Source of the DNA: Anas platyrhynchos
Taxonomy: Eukaryota > Chordata > Aves > Anseriformes > Anatidae
Length of the DNA: 64,000 nucleotides
Assembly (NCBI RefSeq): GCF_047663525.1
Contig: NC_092587.1
Coordinates: 47,514,501 to 47,578,500, forward strand
Reading direction: 5' to 3'
The position numbers and the translations under genes are program-made. The notes under the pieces were generated by a model. The model did not search any database, was not told the origin of the DNA, and saw only the letters and a program-made list of their open reading frames with translations. Below, one piece after another: positions 33,301 through 44,281 of this stretch (position 1 is the first letter of the stretch; the number at the start of each line of letters is the position of its first letter).

Positions 33301-36300
33301 AATAAGCAAAGCTTTACTTCTGCTTGTCAAAACACCTTCAACACTTCTGTGTTTCTTTTAAGCGCTTAATTAAAAATAAGAAAGAAAATCGTGGGGGGGC
33401 GTAACCAGTTGTGAATGATAGTGTTTTTTTATGGAGGCACTGACTGGCATGTATCTTCATTTTCCACTTACTTATTCATTTTCTTCAATCAATGAAAACT
33501 GTGAGATTAACTTCAACTGGAAAAAGTGGAGTAAAAGTAAGAGGGAGAAGAGGTCTCATTCTAAAAATGCTGCGGAGTACGGCAAATAGAAATAACTACT
33601 TACGGATGCACGGGGTGCTTTGTTAAATGCTTTAGAGCTCAAAATACGTCTTAATGCTTTCTGTGAAACTTCAGTATGCTAGAGGAGAGCTAGTAAGAAA
33701 CACTGTAAGATGCTGTTCTGAAACACTTATTTAGATGGAAATTTGTATTTCTGTGAAGACAAAATGAATCGCTGTATTGCGAACACACTTGTCTTAGCAG
33801 CAGAACTGTAAAACCTGTTTTTCTGTGAATTGATCCTTTTGTGCTTCTTTACATGATAAAATGTGGGTATCCTAGCTCCAATTTTATCCCTACTGGCGCT
33901 TTCCTTGGCAAGAAGCAGGATGTGCTTTGAAGTGAAGTGGCTGAACCACAAGTCACATCAGGGCTTTTCGTGACGTTCCCATCAGTAACGCGGAGCATGA
34001 TTTCTGTCTTAGCCATTGACTTCTTACAGAGCTTAAAGAAACTAGCTGAAATTGGACAAAAGGTTCAAAAACTATTCTGGGGTGAAAGGGGGAAGTAGCA
34101 GCTTGCACAAGAGTTGCTTGCTCAGCTGAAAAGGTATTAGAAAGCTGATTGCCCAAAGAGATACGGGGAAAGAAATACCGAGTATCTTTGAGCTTCCTGA
34201 TTAAGTTCAAAAACGTAGCATGTTTAAAAGTTTAACTGGAGGTGATTATTTTCTTTTGGTGTTTGAGAGACTGGTTTTCATAGGGAAACCATTCCCAGGG
34301 GAAAGTAACCTAAAGTTACAAAATCTGATTACCGTGTTAAAGGAGATTAAATGCTTCCTTCTTGTAGATCGAGCCCACTTTTGGTGCCTCTTCTGTGGGT
34401 GACTTACGGGTTTGTTTTTGACTTTATGTGCGTAGGCTTTAAAACATTTTGATTCATTTTCCCCTTTCTACTACTCTTCTATGGTTCTGCCCAATATTTA
34501 TTAAGGATATTATAACTTTCCTCATAACTGAAGGACAGAAGTCTTGTTTCCTGTCAGAATTTGGCAGGTGTCTATATATTTAAGTAAAGCCACTTCACAT
34601 TCTCTCAATGAGTGGCATCATCTCTGTTGTTTTTCCATGGTCTAGCAAGCTTGTCTGTGGGTAGAGTTTTAAAAAGGCTTCTTTTGATGCAGAGATACCT
34701 CTCAGCTTCTGCATAAAAGAGAAGTGGGGTATGCTGAGAGGAGCCACGGCTGTCGTTGTGTGTGCCGTGGAGAAGTGCTGGGCAGGTGGCTGCGTCACAG
34801 CCCCACCGCTGTGAAAGACGAGCGTCAGCCACTTCCCTCGCAGGCTCCTCGCAAGTATTCCTCCTCGGCTCTGTTTGGAAGCAGTTCAAGTTGTGCTGCT
34901 GGTGCTGGAGCTCCGTGTGGAGTGCAGGAAGCAAGATGTGCTTATTCAAAGCACTTTTCCTCTCATATCCATGTTCTGCATGGGCTCTAAATAGCCCTGA
35001 CACCAGCGTAGCTCTGTGTAACATACATGATTTTTTTCATGCTCACCTCTTCTGCGTTACCTCATAGCAAGATGACCGCGTCCGCATCCTGTAGAGGCGT
35101 GAAGGGCTGTCTGAACGTGAAGACACGCTAGCAGTGGCATAGCTCCTTCCCTACGATGCCATTCCCTATCAAAGGAACCATTTTTCTCGTACACGGGTGC
35201 TCTCATTGTTTACTGACAAATGGCTTTTCGTGGCGGTTTGTGCAGCTCACAGCCGGACGTCGCTCCCTCAGCTCTGCTGGCAGGTAGAAGTGCTGATGCT
35301 GCTGCCAGAGGACTGCTGATTCTGGGTTATTTTAAGCCAGGTTTGGCTCGGTGGTACGGTTGCCGTCAGCATGCTGCCATAGCTGGGGAGGCGGGGGGGA
35401 GATCAGAGGGACTGACTGGGGCTAGGGACTGCTGAGGTCAGCCCGCCTATTGAAAAGCCTTCCTATGTTTAAGGCTTTAATCACCATTATATATATGTTT
35501 GAGAGCCTTGGCTCCATCTAAAATTTAGGCACACCCATAAGAAAGATGGGAATTAGCACGTCTGGTGGCAAAGTCCAGGTGGTAGCAGCTGTGAAGAAGC
35601 TGAAAAATCGGACCTCTTCATAAAGTTTTGTTAATTTCAAGCTGGCTCGTTGTAATCATGTATCTGGCATAAGGCACTATTTCCTCTTTGAAAAGTGTCA
35701 GACTGCCATAAGTATATGATCCTTCGTAGGTGGAAATCTGAATTACTGCGTTTACCTGCGGCAGCCCTTTTACAAAACACGTGCTCAAAAAGTGGAGACT
35801 GTTATCCCCTTTCCAGGGGTAATCCATGGCTTCTTACTTGCTGACTCTCATGTAAAACTAAAGCTTTAAGTACTGGTTAGAACTGCTCTTCTACAAAACT
35901 ACTGTACAGGGAAATAACCAACAGCTCTCAGTCTGAATATGCAGTAAATTCACCCGTATCCTTTAAAATATATTTGCATGAGTGAATGTAGAAAGCTTTG
36001 AGCAGCGTGGACACCCTTCAAGTAACGTGTATAAGTGGCATTGGCAGCTACTCCCTGTGCAGATAAGTAGACAGCATGTAGCCACAACAAGGAATTGGAC
36101 CAGATAAATCTATTTTTTGTGTGTTTGTACATGACAATAACCTCAGTGTTAGGAGGTGTGGGAACTTGTTGAATTTGAGATGACTACTTGGATTTTTGCA
36201 TTAATTATTGTGGCTTCCCTGCTTCGTACATCCATTATCTTTTGCTACAACGAGGTGTTATTTAACGGCATCAGGACAGCTGCATGAGTGCTGTGCCAGT

Positions 36301-38758
36301 TTATTTTAACAAAATGCAAATATTGTAACAGTCCAGTTACATTTGAAGAACTGAAGTAGAGGCATTTTGTGCTGGTTTTAGTGCTATTGTAGCCACGGAG
36401 TAACTATGCTATAAAACTAGAGTAATAAATTACTATTACACCTACAAGTTACCATTTTTCCTTAGCAGAAACAGGAGAATTTTTCATTGTGAAAGTCAAC
36501 ATGGAAAAAGGTGGTGATAAAATTAACTGCACACAGTGAAAACAAGCTGGAGGAAAAGCAGGAAATGGGGCTAAAATTACCTGAGGAAATGAGGTTTCTG
36601 CAGAACTTCTTGTCCCTGCCTAGTGTCCTTTTGCCAGTTCCAGCTTTTTTTTTTTTTATTTTATTTTATAACAGTGGAAAGGTGCCTACAAGACTTGTGA
36701 AGACTGGCAGCAGGGGAGAGGGAAAGACGTACAGAGCTTAGTCTGTTCGGTGCATTAGCAGGATGGGCAGGACGTGGGCAGCTCTTGCCTATGGCCACAT
36801 CTCGCTGTCTGTGGTAGGATTAGTGCTGTAGGCAGAAGAGTTGAGCAACAAAGAAACCAAATCTGTGTAGGAAACCAGCCTCTCCTAAGTCTGCTGCTTA
36901 CAGAACAGCTTGTCTGTCTCCAACTGGTTGTTAGAGCAACTTCAAATGGGCTTATTTGTAGACTGAATGTGCTTGAACAAAAGCTATTTACAGGTATATG
37001 TATAAATATATGAACCATCTTTAATATTGCAGCAGAGCAGTAGTTTCAATTCTTCAAAATTGGCTCTGATTCCAGTACAAGCACTCATCTTAATAACCCT
37101 GTCCACTCATATTTGAGTAAATCTTGAATACTTTCAAGGTAGTCAAGGTAGAATGGGAAATGCTTTTGGTATCCTCGCTGTGGTATTCTTTAAATTGCTT
37201 TTATGTATACTGGAAAAAAAAATTAGCTTGGCAGCAGTTTAATCAGAAGTTAAGAGGTTTGCTTAGGACAGGTTGTTATCTATTACCTGGTGCTGCTGAG
37301 GCGTGCTGAGGTGTTTCAGCAGCCGAGGGATCGGAAATTTTTTTTTTTTTTTTAACCTGTTCACCACGTCCTGCTCTTTGACTTTAAGATATTCATTTAA
37401 TGTGGTAATTTCAGTGGGTGTAGTCAAATAACTCCTGATAAATGCAGCCTGTACAATCTATATTGAGCAGGGTGTTTTTGTTACATTGCCTCTTTTTTTT
37501 TTTTTCCTTCTTTTAGGAAACCCAGCGCTTGCTGGCAGAGCCAGTCCCTGGGATAAAAGCAGAACCAGATGAAAGCAACGCACGTTATTTTCACGTGGTC
37601 ATTGCAGGTCCACAGGATTCCCCCTTTGAGGGTGGGACATTTAAACTTGAACTATTCCTTCCAGAAGAATATCCAATGGCAGCTCCTAAAGTACGTTTCA
37701 TGACCAAAATTTATCACCCTAACGTAGACAAGCTGGGAAGAATATGTTTAGATATTTTGAAAGGTAAGTGTGACCTTATTTTCTCAATTTTTATCTTATA
37801 AAGTACAGAACTTGTAGATTGACCCTAACAAGAGATCTAATTTGTTTACAAGAATACTTAACTTACCCTTTAATTCGGGAGAGGAAAACTTGTGTTTTTT
37901 TTTTCCTGTAGACTGTGAATGTGGTGTTTCATACTGCTATAAATGTCTCTCTAGATAAATGGTCCCCAGCTTTGCAGATCCGTACAGTTCTGCTATCAAT
38001 CCAGGCTTTGTTAAGCGCTCCCAATCCAGATGATCCACTAGCAAACGATGTAGCTGAGCAATGGAAGACCAATGAAGCCCAAGCCATAGAAACAGGTGAC
38101 GTATCTGACACTATTTTTCTAACTTTAGGAAATACATTGAGCTGATAACTAACTGGTTGGGGTTTTAAATCCCGACCTCCTGTTCCATGCCTGCAATGTG
38201 CAGACACAATTATTGCATGTGGTTGTAGTCCAAGTTTCCTCAAAATGCCTGCAGCACTCTGTTGAAGAGTGTAAATGCAGCCTTCTAGAAGAACACAGAT
38301 CTGTTTTGTCTTGAGCTTGTACGTTCCTAAATTGTAAGGGTGTCTAATTTGCACTCATAGTAAAATAAAAGTGCGCATCTGTATTTTTAGTGTAAAGTTT
38401 AAGAAACAGATTTAATTCACAAAGTACATCTCTTCCGTACCCGCCTCTGTTGCAGGCTGTAATGGATGGAAAGAATTATTACATTAACACCTTCTCACTG
38501 TTGGCTTCACTGCAGTCAGACTGCTTCAGCAGCTGTCAGTGTTTGTGTATTATATCTTGGATATTATAGGGGGTCAAAATTGCACACAAAATCTCAGAAC
38601 TGATATTTTGTGTACTTGCAGCAGCAGCGTAAAAGTGGTGTTAAATAAAATAATCAATGACTTTAATAAAACTTGAAAAATACTTTTTTTCTTAAACGTA
38701 TATTTTTTTCTTTACAGCCAGAGCATGGACTAGGCTATATGCCATGAATAATATTTAA
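23862..38758 (+). CDS. UBE2N: ubiquitin-conjugating enzyme E2 N (Ubc13), four coding exons
   Basis: E2 enzyme that, with a UBE2V1/UBE2V2 partner, builds Lys63-linked ubiquitin chains used in TRAF6/NF-kB signalling and, with RNF8 or HLTF/SHPRH-type ligases, in DNA-damage responses; it acts in cytosol and nucleus. Coding exons: 23862-23891, 37517-37763, 37955-38095, 38718-38758. They sum to 459 nt, i.e. 152 aa plus TAA, exactly the human length. All junctions are GT/AG with matching phases. Visible features are the HPN motif (residues 77-79), catalytic Cys87 in GRICLDILK, Met64 in EEYPMAAPK (a contact for TRAF-type RING ligases), and the C-terminus [14 protein letters not shown] see no difference from the human protein as I recall it. 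Intron 1 is 13.6 kb, introns 2 and 3 only 191 and 622 bp. The start has A at -3 and G at +4. Confidence 0.98.
23892..37516 (+). other. UBE2N: UBE2N intron 1
   Basis: 13.6 kb intron, GC-rich for its first 430 bases and then ordinary sequence. It contains an antisense solo LTR (29808-30489), T-rich tracts near 26392-26412, 26673-26684, 32333-32348 and 36644-36660, and no recognisable coding exon. Its end is a long pyrimidine tract (37491-37514) before the exon 2 acceptor. Confidence 0.8.
29808..30489 (-). mobile_element. solo LTR of an avian endogenous retrovirus (ERVL-like), antisense
   Basis: A 682-bp element read on the minus strand, from TGTACTGGGCC at 30489 to CCACCACA at 29808, so TG...CA termini. 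Inside, in order on that strand, are 'aaagggatattccatacc' near 30268, a TATA-like CAATAAAAG (30231-30240), an ATTAAA signal (29927-29932) and 'ttatctcaacccgtgagtt' near 29912. These match a common bird LTR family as I remember it. Flanks are AGCTT and AACTT, a 5-bp target duplication with one mismatch. An A/G-rich stretch (29930-30060) has expanded inside it. No internal viral genes flank it, so it is a recombined solo LTR. Confidence 0.88.
37517..37763 (+). CDS. UBE2N: UBE2N coding exon 2 (catalytic exon)
   Basis: Acceptor TTCTTTTAG, donor GTAAGTG. It encodes residues 11-92 plus the first base of Asp93: most of the UBC fold, the HPN motif and active-site Cys87. Confidence 0.98.
37955..38095 (+). 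CDS. UBE2N: UBE2N coding exon 3
   Basis: Acceptor TCTCTCTAG, donor GTGACG. It completes Asp93 and continues [20 protein letters not shown] through NEAQAIET, ending one base into Ala140. Confidence 0.98.
38718..38758 (+). CDS. UBE2N: UBE2N coding exon 4 (C-terminus)
   Basis: Acceptor TTTACAG. CC completes Ala140, then [12 protein letters not shown] and TAA (38756-38758). Too short to stand out as an open frame alone, but the junction phase and sequence are exact. Confidence 0.97.
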
Positions 38759-41700
38759 ATGCGCTTTGAACATCAAGTGTGCATCACTTCTCCTGTTCTG
38801 CCAAGACCTCTTCCTTTTTTTGTTTGCATTTAATGGACACAGTCTTAGAAACATTACAGAATAAAAGCCCAGACATCTTCAGTCCTTTGGTGATTAAATG
38901 CACATTAGCAAATCTGTGTCTTGTCCTAATTCACTATTGTAACGCATGAGCAGAGGCTAGAAGTATCATCTGGATTGTTGTGAAATTGTTTAAAAGCAGC
39001 AGCACATCTCTGCTTTTAATCCCATCATGGTTTAAGTATAAGCACTGTGAATGAAGGTAGGCAGGGTTAGCTGCGGGGCTTTTTGTTTTAATTTCGTGGG
39101 CTCCTCCTCCCTTTTTATGGTGATGCTAATTGCATTGGTAAAAGCAGCTAACCAGTTATACTTTAGAATATACCCTCTAGCCCAGTCTAACTTAGACGCT
39201 GTAGATGGACAAGCTTCATTGTTTGAACAAAAAATGGGAACATTAAACAAACATCCATCACCTTCACTAATAATATTGTGATTCTGCTGTCAAGTGTAGA
39301 AAAAAATCCCTCCAAGAAAAAGCTTGTGACCATTTTGTATGGCTTGTCTGGAAAATCTCCTGTAAATCTTATGTTTTAGTAAAATATTTTTTGTTATTCT
39401 ACTTTGCCTTTGTACAGTTTATTTTGCTGTGTTTTCATTTCTCTAATGTGACAATCGTATTTAAAAAAAAAAAAAGAAAAATTGAATCCAGAATTGACAA
39501 TTTGTTTTCACCACCAGTCTGACAGATTAAAGAGTAAAGAGGTGGAATTCACAATATATTTGCTTCTGTTTGCTGACTTATTAATTTTTGTAATGTGGGT
39601 GCCCTTACCTGCCCAATTTAATACAAAATTACATTGGGAGTGACTTTTTTGGGGCAAGAAGTCTCTGTAACCACTAATCATAATTTCAGTAATGCACTGA
39701 TACATGTTTTTATGGAAATTGAGCATAATCAAATAGGAGGCTGAGAGGAAATGACAGCACTAATTGTGAGTAACTGCATAACTTGTCTTTGATTATCATC
39801 AAATGTTAGGCTACACACTTTTCTAACTTCTTTAATTCCCGTCCTCTATAAACATGAAATACCAGTGTGCGTAGAAACCACTGTTACAGCCAGCTTGTAT
39901 ATTGACTGATGTTTGCTTAACCACTTCTAGCTAGCGCCTCTTGCCACTGGTTTTACTCTACAAGCCTTATTAAGCTACTTGCTTGAAGAGCCAGTCTGCT
40001 TAAATAGCAACAAAGCTTCTTTATTGGAGGGAAGGAAAGTTTTGATGGAAAAACTTCCTTCTTGTCCTTGTTCTCGAGTGTATGCATCTCGTCTGGGAGT
40101 CCAGCATCTTTTCTGGGAACCCATCTTATTACTTCCCTTAAAGTTCCTGTATCCCTGTTCTCTTCCTGTGTTACCCTCCACTCCCCAAATAAAATCTTAA
40201 AAGCTTTTGACAAAGCCAACCTGGAGTGTGTAAATGGCAGCTTGCTGTGGTTGCAGTGGGGAGTGTTACGCCATGCAATTCAGGGCTGTGGTTGTATAGT
40301 CTATTGGTATTCTCCCTCTCTTACCTCTTACTCTAGCATCATCTGAAATTTCTATAGAATGTGGTGTATTTATTGTGCTCTTATGTAAGATGAATATTAA
40401 AACGACATTTTTCCAACAGACAGTGCTTTCAGTGGTTAGTAACTGGTATTGTCCCTTGCAGTTCTTGAAACGTGGTTCAAGCTTGGTTCAGAACCCAGCT
40501 TTGGGATATTGGGCTATAAAATCCTGTTCTAAAAGTAGTTTCTGTGTTGAATGTAAGCTAAAGTTGCATTTGGGGCTTGGTGGCGGGTTGTTCTTCAGGA
40601 TGGGTGTGTGCCATTAACCCTACCTCCTTGTTACAGATGAGCACGTGCTTGGGTTTAGTTGACATACATCCCCCATGCGCTATTGATGCGGGCAACTTTG
40701 GGGTGGGCAGCTGAGAATGCACGAACTGTGGCCCTGGATTCACCTCGCCCACCTCCTAAAGCTTTAAATGGATGCTACCTGGCACGTAGGGCTTGCCTTG
40801 GCTCTCCAGTCCAGGGATGTGGCTTTGAATGTGGCTTTCCCTTCCTTCCGCAGAGAAGCGGGATCTGAATTGGTGCTGAACAGAATCGAGCTTAAATCCA
40901 GGTGGGATGAATCCAGGCCCAAAGCCGTTCTGCAGATGGCTAGGTGTTCCTATGTTCAGGGCTTAAAACTTGGCTGGAGTTGGTAGCTAATACGGGGATG
41001 TAATTAAAGCTACAAGTAGGTTCTTGATCGAATATTATTAATATATAAATAGAAAAAAAAATCCTCTGCTCCCATTTGATAGTGACTGAATAAAGTGGAT
41101 TATGGAACTGTTTGAGTACGTGGTAGCCAGTACATGTCTGGGTTATTTCATTTTATTTTAATTAAGTATCTCAACAAATTGGGGACTTTATGAAGTCAAT
41201 ACTGAGTTTGAATGTACGAGTCCATAGTAAGGATATATCTGAAGTTAGTGGTATAAAAGGACAGATAAAATACTGTATTTCAGAACTGTTTTGAATATTT
41301 TCAAGTGATAGTTGCAACGAAAGCAAACTTTAAATAGGGTTCCTGAAAAGTAAATACCTGTTTGTTGTGGGGTCTATTCAGGCATATTTAATCCTTTTAA
41401 ATTTGGCATTATGTGTGTGTATATGTGTATATATATATATTCAAAAAAATAAACCTGATTTAAGAGTTCTGTATAAAGTAAAGCTGGGGATTTTATTCTA
41501 TCTTGTGTTGGGGGATGTGTGAAACTTAGACTAAATAGACTAAATTCTCTGAAGCCAGATAGATGCAGCTTTTTTTTTTTTTTTTAAACTCAGCTGAGCA
41601 GATGGATATGATCACAGGCATTATCTGAAACTCAAGGTTGCTTCTGTTCCACATACCTTTACAGCTGGTTAGCAATTGCAGCTATCTCTTGGGGAGCATT

Positions 41701-42330
41701 AGTTTTGTCTCCACTTTGTAACGGATGGCCACTGGATAAACTTACACCAAGTTTACAATAAATGGGTTTCCTCTGGCATTACTGGTGCTATGTGTCAAAT
41801 GTCCCGAAATCCTCAACAGGAGTGTTGCTACTGCTTCGTTAGGTTCTGGATAGTAACTGCAGCTGTTAAGCCTGGATTATCAAATAGACTCTAAAACCAC
41901 ACATGCAAAATACATCTGCAGAAATTTCCTTTAGATCAAGGCGGCTTGGGAGGGTTTTGTTTTTGCATAAACACTCAGTGGTTGTCTCTTAACACTTAAC
42001 CATTGCTTTCATGGGTATGAAGTGTATTATCACTGGGAACTGACGGAGCAGTTCCTCTGTTTGGTAGCTGACTTAATCTAAAACAAGTGAAATGTTGCTT
42101 CTATAGCTTTCAAGAAAGTGTACTTCTGACACATGGAGATTGTTGTGAAACATCTAAATGGACTAGAAACATCAAAAATTGTGACATCTCAATCTGTGTA
42201 CATTCCGTGGGGTATCTTTTTCTTTTTGAGGGTTTCTTTTGAAGTAAAAATGTCTGGTAGGTTTTGTCAATAACATGTCTTGACTGTAATGTAATATGAC
42301 ACTGAAATAAAAGGAAGAGTGATTATTCAT
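38759..42330 (+). other. UBE2N: UBE2N 3' UTR with several candidate poly(A) signals
   Basis: Non-coding sequence after the stop codon. AATAAA occurs at 38860-38865, 40188-40193, 41089-41094, 41448-41453 and 42306-42311, so transcripts with UTRs from about 0.1 to 3.6 kb are possible. Which sites are used cannot be told from the sequence, and the outer limit given here is only that of the last signal. Confidence 0.5.
38860..38865 (+). terminator. UBE2N: first UBE2N polyadenylation signal AATAAA
   Basis: Canonical hexamer 102 bases past the stop codon; would give a short 3' UTR isoform. Confidence 0.55.
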
Positions 42331-44275
42331 TGTAGAGATGCTGAGCTTCATTTGACTGTAGTGGGCTGCCATTGCTCTGCAATACAATTTCTTAACAGTT
42401 CTTAACATCTGTTAAAATGAGGAAGATAAATGTTAACTTTGCTTATAACTCACTCACAACTGCTTTTTTAAATTATTTTTTTATTTTTTTTTTCCTCCTC
42501 TCTTATATATGGGGAGAAAAATGGGGCAATGCTTTGGTCCTAAAGCTATCAGAGAGGACTGCTCTGGTTAGAAGCTCAGAGGGATTTATTGATTTTTCCT
42601 CCTGTGTTTCAATGGGCCTGTGTTAGCGCAAGACTTCTGCACCTAAGTAGTCAGTTTGGATGCTTCCTAGTGCACTCAAGCTGATGGATGTAAGGTGATT
42701 TAGCCATGCTTGATACATAAGGAGTGTAGCTCACAGCTGCTAATTGGGTCTGCTACAATGGTTTTCAACACTTCAATAAGAAGTGTGCAGGAAGATCTTA
42801 GGGTAAATACGTAACTGTTACCTTGCACTGAGGTCCAGGAGTAGCAGCGAGCAGCTTGACTGCCTTACCCTTGGTATTTGTCTCGATAACCTCCCTTCAA
42901 CACTTACAGGTGAAAGCCAGAAGTGGTGAGGTGTGAGCGTTTTTGTTTTTTTTTTCTATCTGTTTGCAGGACAGAACACAAAGAATAAACACTGCTCTGG
43001 TTTGGAGGGGTGGCGGGGGTGGAAGCTGATAGCTGATGTGTCCAGGGCATGACCTGGGTGGGGATTGGGAGCGCACCTGACTCGACTACTGGGGCTACTT
43101 CAGGTTGATGCTAGGGCACTGTCACCTGTGCTTGGGCTGCCACTGAGGCACTGGGTGCTGAAGGGTTCTCCTCAGAAGAGTGTTAGGAGTGCCTGTAACT
43201 GTGCATTACGCCTCGGGAGCCTTCCCAGAGCCTGTTACATGCACATGCCAAATGTTTGCTGCTGTGCTCTTCCCATCAGCTGCTTTTATTACAGGGTAGC
43301 ACTAAGCATGGGATGCGTACTGATAGATTTATGGAGGGGTGGCTGTGGCATTAAGTTCCATGCATTAAAAACTGGCTAATCTCATAGGAATATGACACAT
43401 ATAAAGCGTGTCTAATATTGTTTTCCTTTGCTATGGAAGTTGGCCTGGCTTGTTGAAAGCTGGGTTCTGCTCGGATTACACCCAGGAAGCAGGCAAGAAG
43501 GGAAGGTTTAGCATTGAGTCGAATGGCAGCAAGAAGGCCCATAGGACCTTGTTATGAAGTCTGGGTACCTGCAGCAGACGCTAGGCCACAGGTAAGTGCC
43601 AGGGGAAGGGGTAAGGTGATGGCATCTTTGGCCGGGTGCCTGCTCCTCTGTCTGTGCCTCTTAATATTGTCCCTCAGCACTGGTGGTAACAGATCACCAG
43701 AAACCAAGGCTGGTGGTGCGAGCTGGGGAAGGCCATTGTGGTCCATCAAGCAGAGAGCAGCTGATCACATACCCCGCTCACAGAATGGTCTCTGCTTTTC
43801 CTTAAGTAGCTCTCTGACCAGCATGTCCTACTTACTGAGGGACAGGGCGCTGACAAAATTGGTCCCACTGGCCCATAACACTGTGGTTGGTACAAGCAGG
43901 GTCAAGGGCTCTCGCATTAAAGAAAGGCCCCATTCCTCTTGTGGAACACTTGTCCTAGTGTGGACACAGCTTCAGCAGATGTGGGGTGTCCAGTACCTAG
44001 CTTAATACGCCCTTAGCAGCCCATGGTGTTTAAAGAGGTACAGTGTTTAAAAAACAAAACCCTACAATAATAATAAAACAAAAACTCCAGGCTTCTAGGG
44101 TCTTAGAAAAAATAGTCTTGTCTTTCCCCAGTGTATGTTGTGCTTTGGCACACACATACTTCACCCCTAGTTGTGTGCTTCAGCATTAACAGCAAATGTT
44201 GATAGGATAGGAGCAAGGTTCAGAGAGGTTAAATTGAGATGAAATGATTACACCCTCCACAGGGCTAATTCAGAT
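42331..44275. other. spacer between converging UBE2N and NUDT4 3' ends
   Basis: About 1.9 kb without recognised gene. It includes an unrecognised 163-codon open frame (43514-44005, plus) discussed under findings, and T-rich tracts. The two neighbouring genes are tail to tail. Confidence 0.5.
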
Positions 44276-44281
44276 TTTATT
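44276..44281 (-). terminator. NUDT4: NUDT4 polyadenylation signal AATAAA
   Basis: TTTATT on the plus strand. It lies about 3.4 kb past the NUDT4 stop codon, similar to the long 3' UTR I recall for human NUDT4. Other TTTATT copies exist nearer the stop, e.g. around 46146. Confidence 0.55.

Noticed and set aside
34605-35024. 139-codon minus-strand frame in UBE2N intron 1
   Set aside because: No recognisable domain and no splice support; length within chance for 64 kb in six frames.
37929-38354. 141-codon minus-strand frame over UBE2N exon 3
   Set aside because: Antisense shadow of a coding exon; unrecognised, and splice phases prove the plus strand.
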